Assembly: GCF_019331735.1 (NCBI RefSeq)
Contig: NZ_JAHBBH010000013.1
Span: 1-64,000 of the forward strand
Reading direction: 5' to 3'
Length of the DNA stretch: 64,000 bases
Source of the DNA: Bifidobacterium miconis
GTDB taxonomy: Bacteria > Actinomycetota > Actinomycetes > Actinomycetales > Bifidobacteriaceae
Part shown: in pieces, positions 52,836-61,118 of the stretch
How positions within the stretch are numbered: the stretch's first letter is position 1
Layout: each line of letters begins with the position of its first letter
Translations under genes and position numbers: made by a program
Notes under the pieces: generated by a model
What the model was told of the DNA's origin: nothing
Databases searched by the model: none
The model's input: the letters and a program-made list of their open reading frames with translations, nothing else

Positions 52836-55514
52836 ATGAACACCACAGCAACCGCGGCCGCGCTCACCGGCATCCGCTTCAGCTACGACGGTGGCGCAAG
52901 CTGGGCGCTGGACGGAATCAGCCTGACCGTGCGCGCCGGCGAATACGTGTGCCTGACCGGTGCGAACGGGTCCGGCAAGTCCACGCTCGCACGCCTGATC
53001 GCCGGGCTTACCGCACCGGACGCGGGCGACATCACGCTGCTCGGGCATCATGTGTTTGCTCTCGCGGCGGAGACAGCCTCGACGGCGGAAGTCACCGGCA
53101 ACGGCAACACCGCAAACACCGCCGGCACCGCCAACGCCGGTATGTCACATGCGGGTGCGGACAACGGCGACAAACCGCTCATCGGCGCAAATCCGGCGGC
53201 ATATCGAGCCGCCCGACGCGGCATCGGCGCGGTGTTCCAGAATCCGGAGGACCAGATCGTCACCACGATCACCGAGGACGACGTCGCGTTCGGTCCGGAG
53301 AACCTCGGACTGGCGCGCGCGACGATCGGCGAGCGCATCGCCGGTTCGCTGGACGCGGTGGACATGGCCGCGCATCGCCGAGACGATCCGACGCGCATGA
53401 GCGGCGGCCAGCAGCAGCGCGTCGCGATCGCCGGCATGCTCGCGATGAACCCGGCCATGCTGGTGCTCGACGAGCCGACCGCGATGCTTGATCCGGCCGC
53501 GCGAGCCGACGTGCTGCGCATTCTCGACGAGCTGCACGCGCGAGGCACCACGATCGTACACGTCACGCATCACACGGACGAGGCGGCGCGCGCCGGGCGT
53601 GTGGTCCGGCTCGAGCATGGACATATTGTCGATGACCGTCGGAACGAAGTGGGATATTCCGCCGATGCCGACGCTCCCGCATTCCAGCCGCTCACCGCAT
53701 CGGGCATATCGTCGCACGCCGCGTCTTCCTCGCCGGCGATCGCGGTCAGCCACGTTTCGTACCGGTATCCGGGCACGGACAAGCCGGCGATCGATGACCT
53801 GTCGCTTACCGTCAATGCGGGCGAAACCGTGGCGATCATGGGCGAGAACGGCGCGGGCAAGTCGACGCTTGCTCGGCTCCTGTGCGCGCTCGAAAAGCCG
53901 ACCGCCGGGTCGATCAGCGTCGCGGGAGTGCCGGTCGCGTTCGACCGCGCGATCGGCGACGCCGCCGACACGCAGGTGGCCGCGGCCGACACGACATCCG
54001 GCGAACGTCGTCATCGCACATCTCGCGTGCGCACGTTGAACCGCCGTCAGCGCGAACGGTTGCGCAGTGTGGTTGGGTTCGTCATGCAGCATCCCGAACG
54101 TCAGCTGTTCGCGGACACGGTGGCCGACGACGTGGCGTACGGCCCGCGCAACCAGCGACTTGCCGAATCGGAAGTGGCGAAACGGGTGACGGACGCATTG
54201 CACCTGCTGCACATCGACCATCTGGCCGACCGTTCGCCGTTCAGCCTGTCGGGCGGACAGCAACGGCTCGTGGCGATCGCCGGCGTGATCGCATGCCGGC
54301 CGCACGTGCTCGTCATGGACGAGCCGACGGCCAGTCTGGACGCCGATGCAACCGCGCGTATTCACGAGCTGATTCGCGCGCTCAATGCGCAAGGCGTGAC
54401 CGTGCTCATCATCACGCATTCGTTCGCGGAAGCGCGTGCGGTCGCCGATCGCACGGTAACGCTGGGCGTCGGCACGATCTCCGCGGAAACGGCAAACGCT
54501 ACCGCAACCGCTGCGATTGACCATCACTGTCCTGCGTTTTCCGCGGAAACCACAGAAACCAAATCCGGCGAAACAGTATCCGTCTCGGCACATTGTCCGG
54601 TCGGTTCCGCCGACGATACGCACATCGACGGAAACACTGCATCCGCGATCATTGCGACGACTTCCTCCGATCACACCGACACCGCACCGGTTCACGGTTC
54701 CAATCACGGTTCCGTTCTCGGTTCCGCCGGCGATGCGACCCGTGACGAGCGGTCGCTGATCGCGCGGCTGGATCCGCGCGTGAAGATGGTCGCGTTTCTG
54801 GCGATGATGTTCACCGCGTTCGCGATCGGCACGCCGGCGCAGTTGGCTTTGGGCGCGGTCGTGGTCGCTGGAATCGTCGCGGCGTCCGGCGTCGGACCGT
54901 TGCGGCTGCTGCGTTCCGTGCACATGTTTTTGGCGATGTTCGTCGTCATGGGACTGCTCAACGTGTTCTTCGTGCGTTCGGGCGACGTGCTCGCCCGACT
55001 CGGCCCGATTCCGATCACCGACGACGGCGTGACGATCGCCGTGCTGTACGCGCTGCGCTTCGCGCTTGTGATCATCCTCGGCGCGATTCTGCTGGAAACG
55101 ACCACGCCGACCGAACTGACCGACGGATTCGGCTCGCTGCTCGCCCCGCTCAACCGATTCGGCCTGCACACACAGGAACTGGCGCTCGTAATGAGCCTCG
55201 CACTGCGGTTCCTGCCCACGCTCGGCTCCGAGGCGAAGGCGATCGCGGACGCGCAGGCGGCGCGCGGCGGCACGATCGAAACCGGCCCACTGCCCGCACG
55301 ACTGCGCGCGATGACCGCACTGTGCGTGCCCATGTTCGCCGGCGCGATCCGGCACGCGGACAATCTCAGCCTCGCGCTCGACGCGCGCTGCTACGAGGAA
55401 GGCATCCGCCGCACGCACTGGCGCGAGCTGCGCGTGCGGGCGCGCGACTGGGCGTTCTGCGCGGCGGTGCTCCTCTATATTGCGGCGTTGGTCGCGCTCG
55501 GGGTGCTGGCGTAG
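52836..55514 (+). CDS. Fused ECF transporter energy module (EcfA-EcfA-EcfT)
   Basis: The protein has 892 residues. ABC domain 1 (~8-270) has Walker A GANGSGKST at 42-50, signature RMSGGQQQRVAIAG and Walker B MLVLDEPTAMLD. ABC domain 2 (~300-560) has GENGAGKSTLARLL, SLSGGQQRLVAIAG and VLVMDEPTASLD. After a long Thr/Ser-rich linker (~560-635) the EcfT domain begins at LIARLDPRVKMVAFLAMMFTAFAIG, with about five helices and the coupling segment AQAARGGTIETGPLPARLRAM. Elsewhere these are usually three separate genes. It energises S components, most likely RibU and probably others. GGAACACC precedes the ATG. Confidence 0.95.
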   Translation: MNTTATAAALTGIRFSYDGGASWALDGISLTVRAGEYVCLTGANGSGKSTLARLIAGLTAPDAGDITLLGHHVFALAAETASTAEVTGNGNTANTAGTANAGMSHAGADNGDKPLIGANPAAYRAARRGIGAVFQNPEDQIVTTITEDDVAFGPENLGLARATIGERIAGSLDAVDMAAHRRDDPTRMSGGQQQRVAIAGMLAMNPAMLVLDEPTAMLDPAARADVLRILDELHARGTTIVHVTHHTDEAARAGRVVRLEHGHIVDDRRNEVGYSADADAPAFQPLTASGISSHAASSSPAIAVSHVSYRYPGTDKPAIDDLSLTVNAGETVAIMGENGAGKSTLARLLCALEKPTAGSISVAGVPVAFDRAIGDAADTQVAAADTTSGERRHRTSRVRTLNRRQRERLRSVVGFVMQHPERQLFADTVADDVAYGPRNQRLAESEVAKRVTDALHLLHIDHLADRSPFSLSGGQQRLVAIAGVIACRPHVLVMDEPTASLDADATARIHELIRALNAQGVTVLIITHSFAEARAVADRTVTLGVGTISAETANATATAAIDHHCPAFSAETTETKSGETVSVSAHCPVGSADDTHIDGNTASAIIATTSSDHTDTAPVHGSNHGSVLGSAGDATRDERSLIARLDPRVKMVAFLAMMFTAFAIGTPAQLALGAVVVAGIVAASGVGPLRLLRSVHMFLAMFVVMGLLNVFFVRSGDVLARLGPIPITDDGVTIAVLYALRFALVIILGAILLETTTPTELTDGFGSLLAPLNRFGLHTQELALVMSLALRFLPTLGSEAKAIADAQAARGGTIETGPLPARLRAMTALCVPMFAGAIRHADNLSLALDARCYEEGIRRTHWRELRVRARDWAFCAAVLLYIAALVALGVLA

Positions 55515-55630
55515 CCGGGATAGCCGTTCCGATGACGCGACAGGGCCGCAACGCCATGTCGGGAACATGGTCCGGCGAGCACGAATCGGCCGGTCGTCAG
55601 TCATCGTCAGTCATTGTCAGTCGTCATCCG

Positions 55631-56962
55631 TCATTGGCACGGCATCGACCAGTCGTAGCCGACCGGAGCGTCGTCGTCCTTGCGGATCTTGTAGGTCGCG
55701 TTGACGTTCCTGCCGCGCAGCGTCGCGTCGCAGAAGTCCATCACCACGTTCCAGTCCTCCGGCGTGTACGCGTGCCCGCCCTCGCGGTAGTGGATGCCGC
55801 AACGCTCCGGCGCGCCGAGGAAACGGTACACTTCACTCGCCGCCAACCAAGACACTTGCGTGCCGAACTGGTTCGCGACGCCGTCGTCAAGTCCTTCGAC
55901 CACGATCAGCCCGCGCGGGGCGGTGCATGCGGCGAGGATGTTCGCGTCGAACGGCAGCTCGTTCTCCCGGTACGGCCGTTCGCCGTCGGGCGTGCCGTAC
56001 GCGCCCGCCTCGGGCAGTATCCAATGCGGGAACCAGTTCGCCATGCGCCCGATGCGCTCGAAATGACCGATGCCCTCGCCAAACCGGTTGCCCTGCAATC
56101 GCAGCGATCCCATGCCGCCGCAGCCCGAGCCGGCGGGCGCGGTCACCGCGACGCGGGTGTCGGTCAGGCCGCAGCACAACGCGGTTTTGCCGAACCGGGA
56201 GTGGCCGGTGGCGACGATTCGATTCCAATCGGCCCAATCGCAGGTTTCCAGCCAGTCGATCACACGGCTCTGCATCCACGCCCACACGGCCAGCGCGCGC
56301 CACGTGTATCCCGGATACGCGCGGATGCACGGGCTGTCAAAGAACTTGGCGGCATCGTCCGGCGCGGCCTCGTCGATCTCGAATCCGACGATCGCGTATC
56401 CGCGCGACACCGCCGTATGCAACATCTCCTCGCCAATGCAGAATCCGCAGAACCGGTCCGGCGACGTGTAGTTCGGCATCACCAACGCGATCGCCGGCGC
56501 TGATTGGCCCGAGCGGTTCGGACGGCACACGCGCACGGTGAACCGTATCGCCACGCCGCCGGGTGTAGCTGTTGCGGGAATGGTGAGCTGCATCAGCTCA
56601 TAGATGCCCTCGCCGTTCCACATCAGGTTCGCGGTCACGGTTTCGGACTGCAGCTCGGCAGGTGCCGGCGGCATGGTGCCGTACAGCCGATGCTGCAGCA
56701 TGTCCGCCAGATACGCGCGCTGCGCCGGCCACTGGTCGGGCGAAGTGATGCGTTCGCCGTCCGGACCCATGAACGGGTCGGGGAGCAGCCAGCCGTTGTT
56801 GCGCTTCTTGCTATCGCAAGTCCCGTTGCCGCAGGACATGTCGCCTTGCGTCCCATTATTGCTGTTGCGAACCATGTTGCAGTAGGCCGTGCCGTCGTGG
56901 ACTTCGCCGTTCTTCTCGTTGTCGCGAACCGTCGTTGCGGCATGCCGCGTAGTCATTGCCAT
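55631..56962 (-). CDS. CE15-like (glucuronoyl esterase family) alpha/beta hydrolase
   Basis: The protein has 443 residues. The nucleophile motif is GHSRFGKTALCCG, matching the G-C/H-S-R-x-G-K of carbohydrate esterase family 15. Upstream ALVMPNYTSPD gives the oxyanion region, APAGSGCGG and LPFDANILAACTAPRGLIVVEG are family blocks, and the catalytic His is likely in YREGGHAYTPEDW. CE15 enzymes split esters between lignin alcohols and glucuronic acid on xylan; here there is no signal peptide, so it may act on imported oligosaccharides. Two LacI-type palindromes lie just upstream. No xylan gene adjoins it in this window. GGGGGATCATT precedes the ATG. Confidence 0.82.
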   Translation of the reverse strand: MAMTTRHAATTVRDNEKNGEVHDGTAYCNMVRNSNNGTQGDMSCGNGTCDSKKRNNGWLLPDPFMGPDGERITSPDQWPAQRAYLADMLQHRLYGTMPPAPAELQSETVTANLMWNGEGIYELMQLTIPATATPGGVAIRFTVRVCRPNRSGQSAPAIALVMPNYTSPDRFCGFCIGEEMLHTAVSRGYAIVGFEIDEAAPDDAAKFFDSPCIRAYPGYTWRALAVWAWMQSRVIDWLETCDWADWNRIVATGHSRFGKTALCCGLTDTRVAVTAPAGSGCGGMGSLRLQGNRFGEGIGHFERIGRMANWFPHWILPEAGAYGTPDGERPYRENELPFDANILAACTAPRGLIVVEGLDDGVANQFGTQVSWLAASEVYRFLGAPERCGIHYREGGHAYTPEDWNVVMDFCDATLRGRNVNATYKIRKDDDAPVGYDWSMPCQ

Positions 56963-56988
56963 AATGATCCCCCTTCGTCATACATTAT

Positions 56989-57016
56989 ATGATACGTATC
57001 ATAAATACGTATCAAT
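56989..57016. promoter_or_regulatory. LacI-family-like operators upstream of the CE15-like gene
   Basis: A perfect 14-base palindrome ATGATACGTATCAT (56989-57002) is followed at once by a second, slightly shorter half-related copy AAATACGTATCAAT (57003-57016). The TGATACGTATCA core is like bifidobacterial LacI-type sugar operators. It lies 27-54 bases before the start codon. No LacI gene occurs in the window. Confidence 0.7.
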
Positions 57017-57103
57017 ACGGACCTTCAGAAAATCCCCGCATCCGGCGAGCGGAGCGGGGATATATAGGTGACTAATGGCGATGTTTTTCTGATTCCCAGC
57101 GAG

Positions 57104-57299
57104 CTATCTCTGTCGAGTGTGGCAGTTTCCCGGATGTTCCGACATCTATCTGCGTTGAGTGTGGTAGGCTCTCGGCGTCATCACGAGTATCAACGCCGGC
57201 ATTCCGCCATTACTGATTCATAGATTCGCAAAGAGATACCGCACTCAACGAAGATAGATGTCCGCATGCCCGGAAAAGTACCACAGCAAACGGAGATAG
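57104..57299. repeat. 196-bp inverted structure built from four copies of a 19-bp motif
   Basis: Two 63-bp arms (57104-57166 and 57237-57299) are imperfect inverted copies around a 70-base centre. Each arm has two copies of a 19-bp motif: CTATCTCTGTCGAGTGTGG (57104), CTATCTGCGTTGAGTGTGG (57146), and in reverse CCGCACTCAACGAAGATAG (57239) and CCACAGCAAACGGAGATAG (57281). Within each arm the copies are separated by about the same spacer (TTCCGGG/CCCGGAA, GACATCTATC). It lies in the 355-bp gap between the CE15-like gene and tenA. Confidence 0.8.
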
Positions 57300-57317
57300 G
57301 CCGGCATCAACTCCGAA

Positions 57318-58127
57318 TCAGGCCTCAAGCGCGTCGTGGGCGGGCCATTCGGGCTTCCACGTGTACTGCATGTCGTAGGCGCTGGCCCAGAACATGTACT
57401 CGTTCTCCACGCCGGTGACGAAAATGTCGACCAGCTCGGCCTTGCGCTCCTCGCTCAACTCCGCGGCGAAGCGCTCGATGTGCTCGATCAGCCACGCGGA
57501 GCCCTCCCAGAATGAGTCGGTCTTGTACATGTCGACCCAGCTCTTGTACGGGTTGCCCTCCAGCGTGTCGGCGAACTCGCGGGCGAGGCGCTGGCCGTAG
57601 TCGGCGTACACCCACGCGCACGGCAGCACGGCGACCAGAACATCCACCAGTGGATTGCCGTAGGCGATCGAGAGAATGTTCGACGTGTACGCGCGGGCGA
57701 ACGCGGACTGGCGCACGTGGTCCATCTGCTCCTCGGTCACGCCATAGGATGCCATGTAGGCGCGGTGCACGTTGGTTTCCACGTTGAGAATGGCGCTCTG
57801 CACGTTCACCATGAACGCGGTGATCTCGGGGTCGCGCGTCTTGGTGAGGGCGAGCGCGTGGACCTTGCCGTAGTCGTTGAGGTAACGGTAATCCTGCAGC
57901 AGGTAGAACGCGAACTTCTCCTGGGCGAGCGTGCCCTTGCCGAGCTCGCGCAGGAACGGCTGGCGGTAGCCCTCCTCCCACACCACGTCGGCGGCCTTGC
58001 GCAGGCGCTGCGCAAACGGCGGCAGATGGTCGAGGGTGATCGGGCCGAACGCGGCGGCGTCGAAGCCGGACTGCTCGGGCTGCTCAGGCTGCTCGGATGT
58101 TGCGGACTGGATGGCGTCTTCGGCCAT
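57318..58127 (-). CDS. tenA: TenA-family thiaminase II / aminopyrimidine hydrolase
   Basis: This 269-residue all-helical protein runs from the ATG at 58127 (GAAGGGAGACATGTC leader). A ~30-residue Glu/Gln/Ser-rich N-terminal extension precedes the TenA fold starting at LPPFAQRLRKAADVVWEEGYRQPFLRELGKGTLAQEKFAFYLLQDYRYLNDYGKVHAL. The conserved cysteine is in VAVLPCAWVYADYG, and the end has ENEYMFWASAYDMQYTW. TenA salvages HMP from degraded thiamine. It has its own TPP riboswitch, so it belongs to the same regulon as the thiM-thiEC locus 38 kb away. Confidence 0.93.
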   Translation of the reverse strand: MAEDAIQSATSEQPEQPEQSGFDAAAFGPITLDHLPPFAQRLRKAADVVWEEGYRQPFLRELGKGTLAQEKFAFYLLQDYRYLNDYGKVHALALTKTRDPEITAFMVNVQSAILNVETNVHRAYMASYGVTEEQMDHVRQSAFARAYTSNILSIAYGNPLVDVLVAVLPCAWVYADYGQRLAREFADTLEGNPYKSWVDMYKTDSFWEGSAWLIEHIERFAAELSEERKAELVDIFVTGVENEYMFWASAYDMQYTWKPEWPAHDALEA

Positions 58128-58137
58128 GACATGTCTC

Positions 58138-58222
58138 CCTTCGCTGGTGTTAGCCAACAGGTTCTAAGGGTCAGGCCACTGCGGCCTTTCTCAACCCGTT
58201 ACCGGGTTCCCCTGCATTACGC
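58138..58222 (-). promoter_or_regulatory. TPP riboswitch upstream of tenA
   Basis: Read on the minus strand: TAATGCAGGGGAACCCGG (from 58219), GGGTTGAGAAAGGCC, CAGTGGCCTGACCCTTAGAACCTG and then the terminal GGCTAACACCAGCGAAGGGAG next to the tenA start. The order and spacing equal those of the THI element at 19452, with some compensating stem differences. Confidence 0.92.
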
Positions 58223-58288
58223 GCCTCATTATGCCAACCCCGTCCGACCGGATACCGCATCGGTCGGGCCTTGTTTGCTGGTTTTTCC

Positions 58289-58677
58289 ACGCTCAGCGAG
58301 ACAAAACAGCTGGACCTGCGGCGATACTCCCCGCCGAGCACCCTCCTATCGAGGCAAAACGCCGAAGATCCCGCCAAAACACCCTGCTAACGAACCTCAG
58401 CGAAGCAAAGCGGGCAGACCATCGGAGAACCACCCCGCTGAGCACTATCCCAGCGAAGCAAACCACCGAAGATCCAACCAAAACACCCTGTTAACGAACC
58501 TCAGCGAGGCAAAACTGACAGACCGCCGGAAACCCACCCCGCCGAGCACCATCCCAGCGAAGCAAAACGCCGAAGATCCCACCAAAACACCCCGATGACA
58601 AACCGTAGTGAAGCAAAGCGGGCAGACCATCGGAAACCCACCTCGCCGAGCACCCTACCAGCGAAGCATTGTTCCGA
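58289..58677 (+). repeat. Array of about four 104-bp tandem repeats
   Basis: The block CCGAAGATCC recurs at 58362, 58466 and 58570, exactly 104 bases apart. Each 104-bp unit consists of two related ~52-bp halves that open with CAGCGAAGCAAA (for example 58399, 58451, 58502, 58553). One half continues GCGGGCAGACCATCGG, the other ACGCCGAAGATCCC...AAAACACCC. The edges fade near 58289 and 58677. Short open frames through it are repeat translations and are not supported as genes. It fills most of the gap between tenA and the next gene. Confidence 0.88.
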
Positions 58678-58806
58678 TGAACCCGCCGATTCGCCTCGCA
58701 ACGGCAGGTATCAGGCGAACATCGGTCTTGCGCCTCTCCCACATCGCTCACGCCACCAGCGTATCGGCATTGCGCGTCGCAATACAGACGAGCGAGAATG
58801 GGAACC

Positions 58807-59583
58807 ATGGCAGAAATCATGCACAACGAAACCGTAGACACCCTCCTCAACCGCCGTTCCATCCGCAAGTTCAAGCCGGAACCGCTCGACGACGACGTCA
58901 TCGCCACGCTGGAAACCGTCGCGCAGCACGCCGCATCCAGCCAGTTCCTCAACGACTGGTCCGCGATCCGCGTCAGCGACCCGGCCATCAAAAGCAAGCT
59001 GGCCGAATTCGGCCATCAGCCGTACATCGCCGACGCTCCCCTGCTGTACGTGTTCGTGCTCGACGAGCATCGCAACGCATCCATCGCCGCCGCCAAGGGC
59101 GTCAACACGCACACCGACGCGTTCACGCTCACCGGCAGCTACCGCTTCACGCAGGCGCAGAACGACGCGGCCTTCGCGCTGCACGCGATGGAAACCGCCG
59201 CATATTCGCTGGGGCTTGGCTGCGTGATCCTCGGTTCGATCCTGAACGACGTGGATAGGCTGATCGAGGTGCTGCACCTGCCCGAATACACGTATCCGCT
59301 GCTGGGCCTCGCCATCGGCAAGCCGGATCAGGAGCCGGCGATCAAGCCGCGCATGCCACGTTCGATGCAGTTCTTCGAGAACGCGTATCCGGCCGACGAT
59401 GCGGCCGTGCTGGAACCGCTCGCCGAGTTCGACGAGGAGGTGCACCAGTACTACGATCTGCGCAACACGGACCGCCCGGTGGACGCGTTCAGCGACCAGA
59501 TCGCCAAGAACGCGGTCGCCGACATGACCGGCCGCACGGTCGGCGAGCCGGCCGCACGTCAGGGGTTCCGTCTCGATCGCTGA
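58807..59583 (+). CDS. NAD(P)H-dependent nitro/flavin reductase (NfsA/FRP type)
   Basis: The protein has 258 residues. FMN site elements are DTLLNRRSIRKFKPEPLDD, ASSQFLNDWSAIRV (the S/SS-Q pattern of NfsA-type enzymes), AAYSLGLGCVILGSI and YTYPLLGLAIGKPD. Such proteins reduce nitroaromatics, quinones or flavins in the cytosol. The ATG at 58807 has GGGAA five bases upstream; the ATG at 58798 is possible. It is preceded by the 104-bp tandem repeats. A second, unrelated-branch nitroreductase lies at 31853. Confidence 0.85.
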   Translation: MAEIMHNETVDTLLNRRSIRKFKPEPLDDDVIATLETVAQHAASSQFLNDWSAIRVSDPAIKSKLAEFGHQPYIADAPLLYVFVLDEHRNASIAAAKGVNTHTDAFTLTGSYRFTQAQNDAAFALHAMETAAYSLGLGCVILGSILNDVDRLIEVLHLPEYTYPLLGLAIGKPDQEPAIKPRMPRSMQFFENAYPADDAAVLEPLAEFDEEVHQYYDLRNTDRPVDAFSDQIAKNAVADMTGRTVGEPAARQGFRLDR

Positions 59584-59955
59584 TCGAATGCTGATCGATC
59601 GCTGACGCAGCCGCTGGTTTCGGACCCGAGTTCATCCCGATATTCAGTTCCGAGCGCCACCGAACGCTTCTCCGCCATCGATATCTTCGAGTTGTAGGTT
59701 CCCACCCCTCAAGCCGGCCAACAGAGAGACAACAGAGAGAAAAGACGCCTTTCCAAAAACCGCCATTTTTCAACGTTGCCGGACGGCTGGCCCTCCGGAG
59801 CGCCCGACCGACAGCGTCATCGCCGCGGCATAGGGACCTGCAACTCGAAGATCTGCCGCAAGCACACCTCGACCACAGCCAAAACGCCAACCAAGTCCGC
59901 CGCAAAACCATCCAAAAAAGACGCCGTCAATCCCCCATCACCGGCCACAACCGCC

Positions 59956-59961
59956 TATACT
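59956..59961 (+). promoter_or_regulatory. -10 box for a probable leaderless transcript
   Basis: TATACT ends seven bases before the ATG at 59969, which places the transcription start at or next to the A of the start codon. No Shine-Dalgarno precedes that ATG. No clear -35 was found. The rest of the 385-bp gap 59584-59955 shows nothing I can support. Confidence 0.5.
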
Positions 59962-59968
59962 TGGGCAA

Positions 59969-60832
59969 ATGGACAACACATATACCATTCGCAATATCGT
60001 CAATGAAGATGGTTCCGCACTGGTGAGCGACTACGGCGCGCACGTGCTCTCCTGGACCCCTAAGGGCCACGAACCGGTGGTCTGGCAGCCCAAGGCCGTG
60101 TATCTCAGCGAGGGCACGGCGATCCGCGGCGGCGTTCCGGTGATCTTCCCGTGGTTCGGCCTCGGCTACGCGAACGGCGAACCAGCCGGCAAGAATCCGC
60201 GCCACGGCTTCGCCCGCACCGCGTTCTGGCATGTCGACCGCGACACGCTCACCGACCGCCACGCGCTCTACACGCTCGATTCCGACGAGATCGCCCCCGA
60301 GCTGCTCGCCGAAACCCCGTCCGGTCCGAATTCCAAGTTCCATGCCGAATACGACGTGGCCGTTTCCGATACGCTCACCATGACGCTCACCGTGGAAAAC
60401 ACGGGCGACGCGCCGCTCACGTTCGAGGCGGCCATGCACACGTACCTGCATGTGGGCGATGTGCGCTGCACGCAGATTTCCGGACTGGTCGACACGCCGT
60501 ATCTGGATTCGGCGGACGATTTCGCTCCGAAGGAGCAGACGACCAGCCCGCTCACGTTCGACGGCACGATGGTCGATCGCATCTACCAGTCGGAGGGCAC
60601 GCTGCTCGTGCACGACGAGGCGCTGCACCGCACGATCATGGTGGAGAAGTCCGGTTCGCCGCAGACCGTGGTATGGAATCCGGGCGAAGAGGCCGGCAAC
60701 AGGATCGGCGATCTAATGGAAGGCGAATGGCACGATTTCGTGTGCGTCGAGGCCGTGGTGAACCGCGACAGCGCGGTCACCATCGAACCGGGCGAGGCGT
60801 ACACCATCAGTCAGACGATTCGCATCAAGTAG
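59969..60832 (+). CDS. Aldose 1-epimerase / D-hexose-6-phosphate mutarotase family protein
   Basis: This 287-residue beta-sandwich protein (galactose mutarotase-like) resembles YeaD. Visible family blocks are LVSDYGAHVLSWTPKGHEPVVW, AIRGGVPVIFPWFG, PRHGFARTAFW (catalytic His in RHG), FEAAMHTYLHVGDV (second His region) and VVWNPGEEAG with FVCVEAVV holding the catalytic Glu. It interconverts alpha and beta hexose phosphates. It seems to be leaderless, given the -10 box directly upstream. Two hairpins follow the stop. Confidence 0.9.
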   Translation: MDNTYTIRNIVNEDGSALVSDYGAHVLSWTPKGHEPVVWQPKAVYLSEGTAIRGGVPVIFPWFGLGYANGEPAGKNPRHGFARTAFWHVDRDTLTDRHALYTLDSDEIAPELLAETPSGPNSKFHAEYDVAVSDTLTMTLTVENTGDAPLTFEAAMHTYLHVGDVRCTQISGLVDTPYLDSADDFAPKEQTTSPLTFDGTMVDRIYQSEGTLLVHDEALHRTIMVEKSGSPQTVVWNPGEEAGNRIGDLMEGEWHDFVCVEAVVNRDSAVTIEPGEAYTISQTIRIK

Positions 60833-60924
60833 CGGGAGCGGGGCGTCACCCTGTGCCGGGGAATGCCGATTCGCGGCGCGAGCCCACCCCTCCCCCGCAT
60901 GATTCGCCGAGTCATCAAACCATC

Positions 60925-60980
60925 AAACCGTCACTGGGTACGCGCAATACGAATGAGCACGCGCACCCAGTGACGGTTTT
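60925..60980. terminator. Bidirectional terminator between convergent genes
   Basis: AAACCGTCACTGGGT (60925-60939) pairs perfectly with ACCCAGTGACGGTTT (60965-60979), followed by T. It lies about 90 bases after the mutarotase stop and faces the end of the drug exporter gene. Confidence 0.75.
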
Positions 60981-60993
60981 GTCATCTCAAACA

Positions 60994-61036
60994 TCACTGA
61001 GTGGGCGCGCTCTGCGTGATCGCGCGCACTCAGTGA
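60994..61036. terminator. Second, sequence-related hairpin
   Basis: TCACTGAGTG (60994-61003) pairs with CACTCAGTGA (61027-61036), extended by GGCGCGC and CGCGCG inside. The arms share TCACTG-GT with the neighbouring terminator, so the two look like diverged copies of one element. Confidence 0.55.
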
Positions 61037-61118
61037 CGATTCCGTCCGGCAGACGAAGACTATCAATCGGCAGACACTCGATGCCAGATGCCAGACGCCA
61101 GCTTCCAGACGCCAGCCG

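Noticed and set aside
58171..58630. Several 60-90 codon frames in the tandem-repeat region
   Set aside because: They are translations of the repeat in different frames, and lack ribosome sites and conserved sequence. The TPP riboswitch overlaps part of the region.
58289..58677. Possible CRISPR array
   Set aside because: The intervals between the short CAGCGAAGCAAA boxes are themselves repeated every 104 bases, whereas CRISPR spacers are unique. No cas gene is present.
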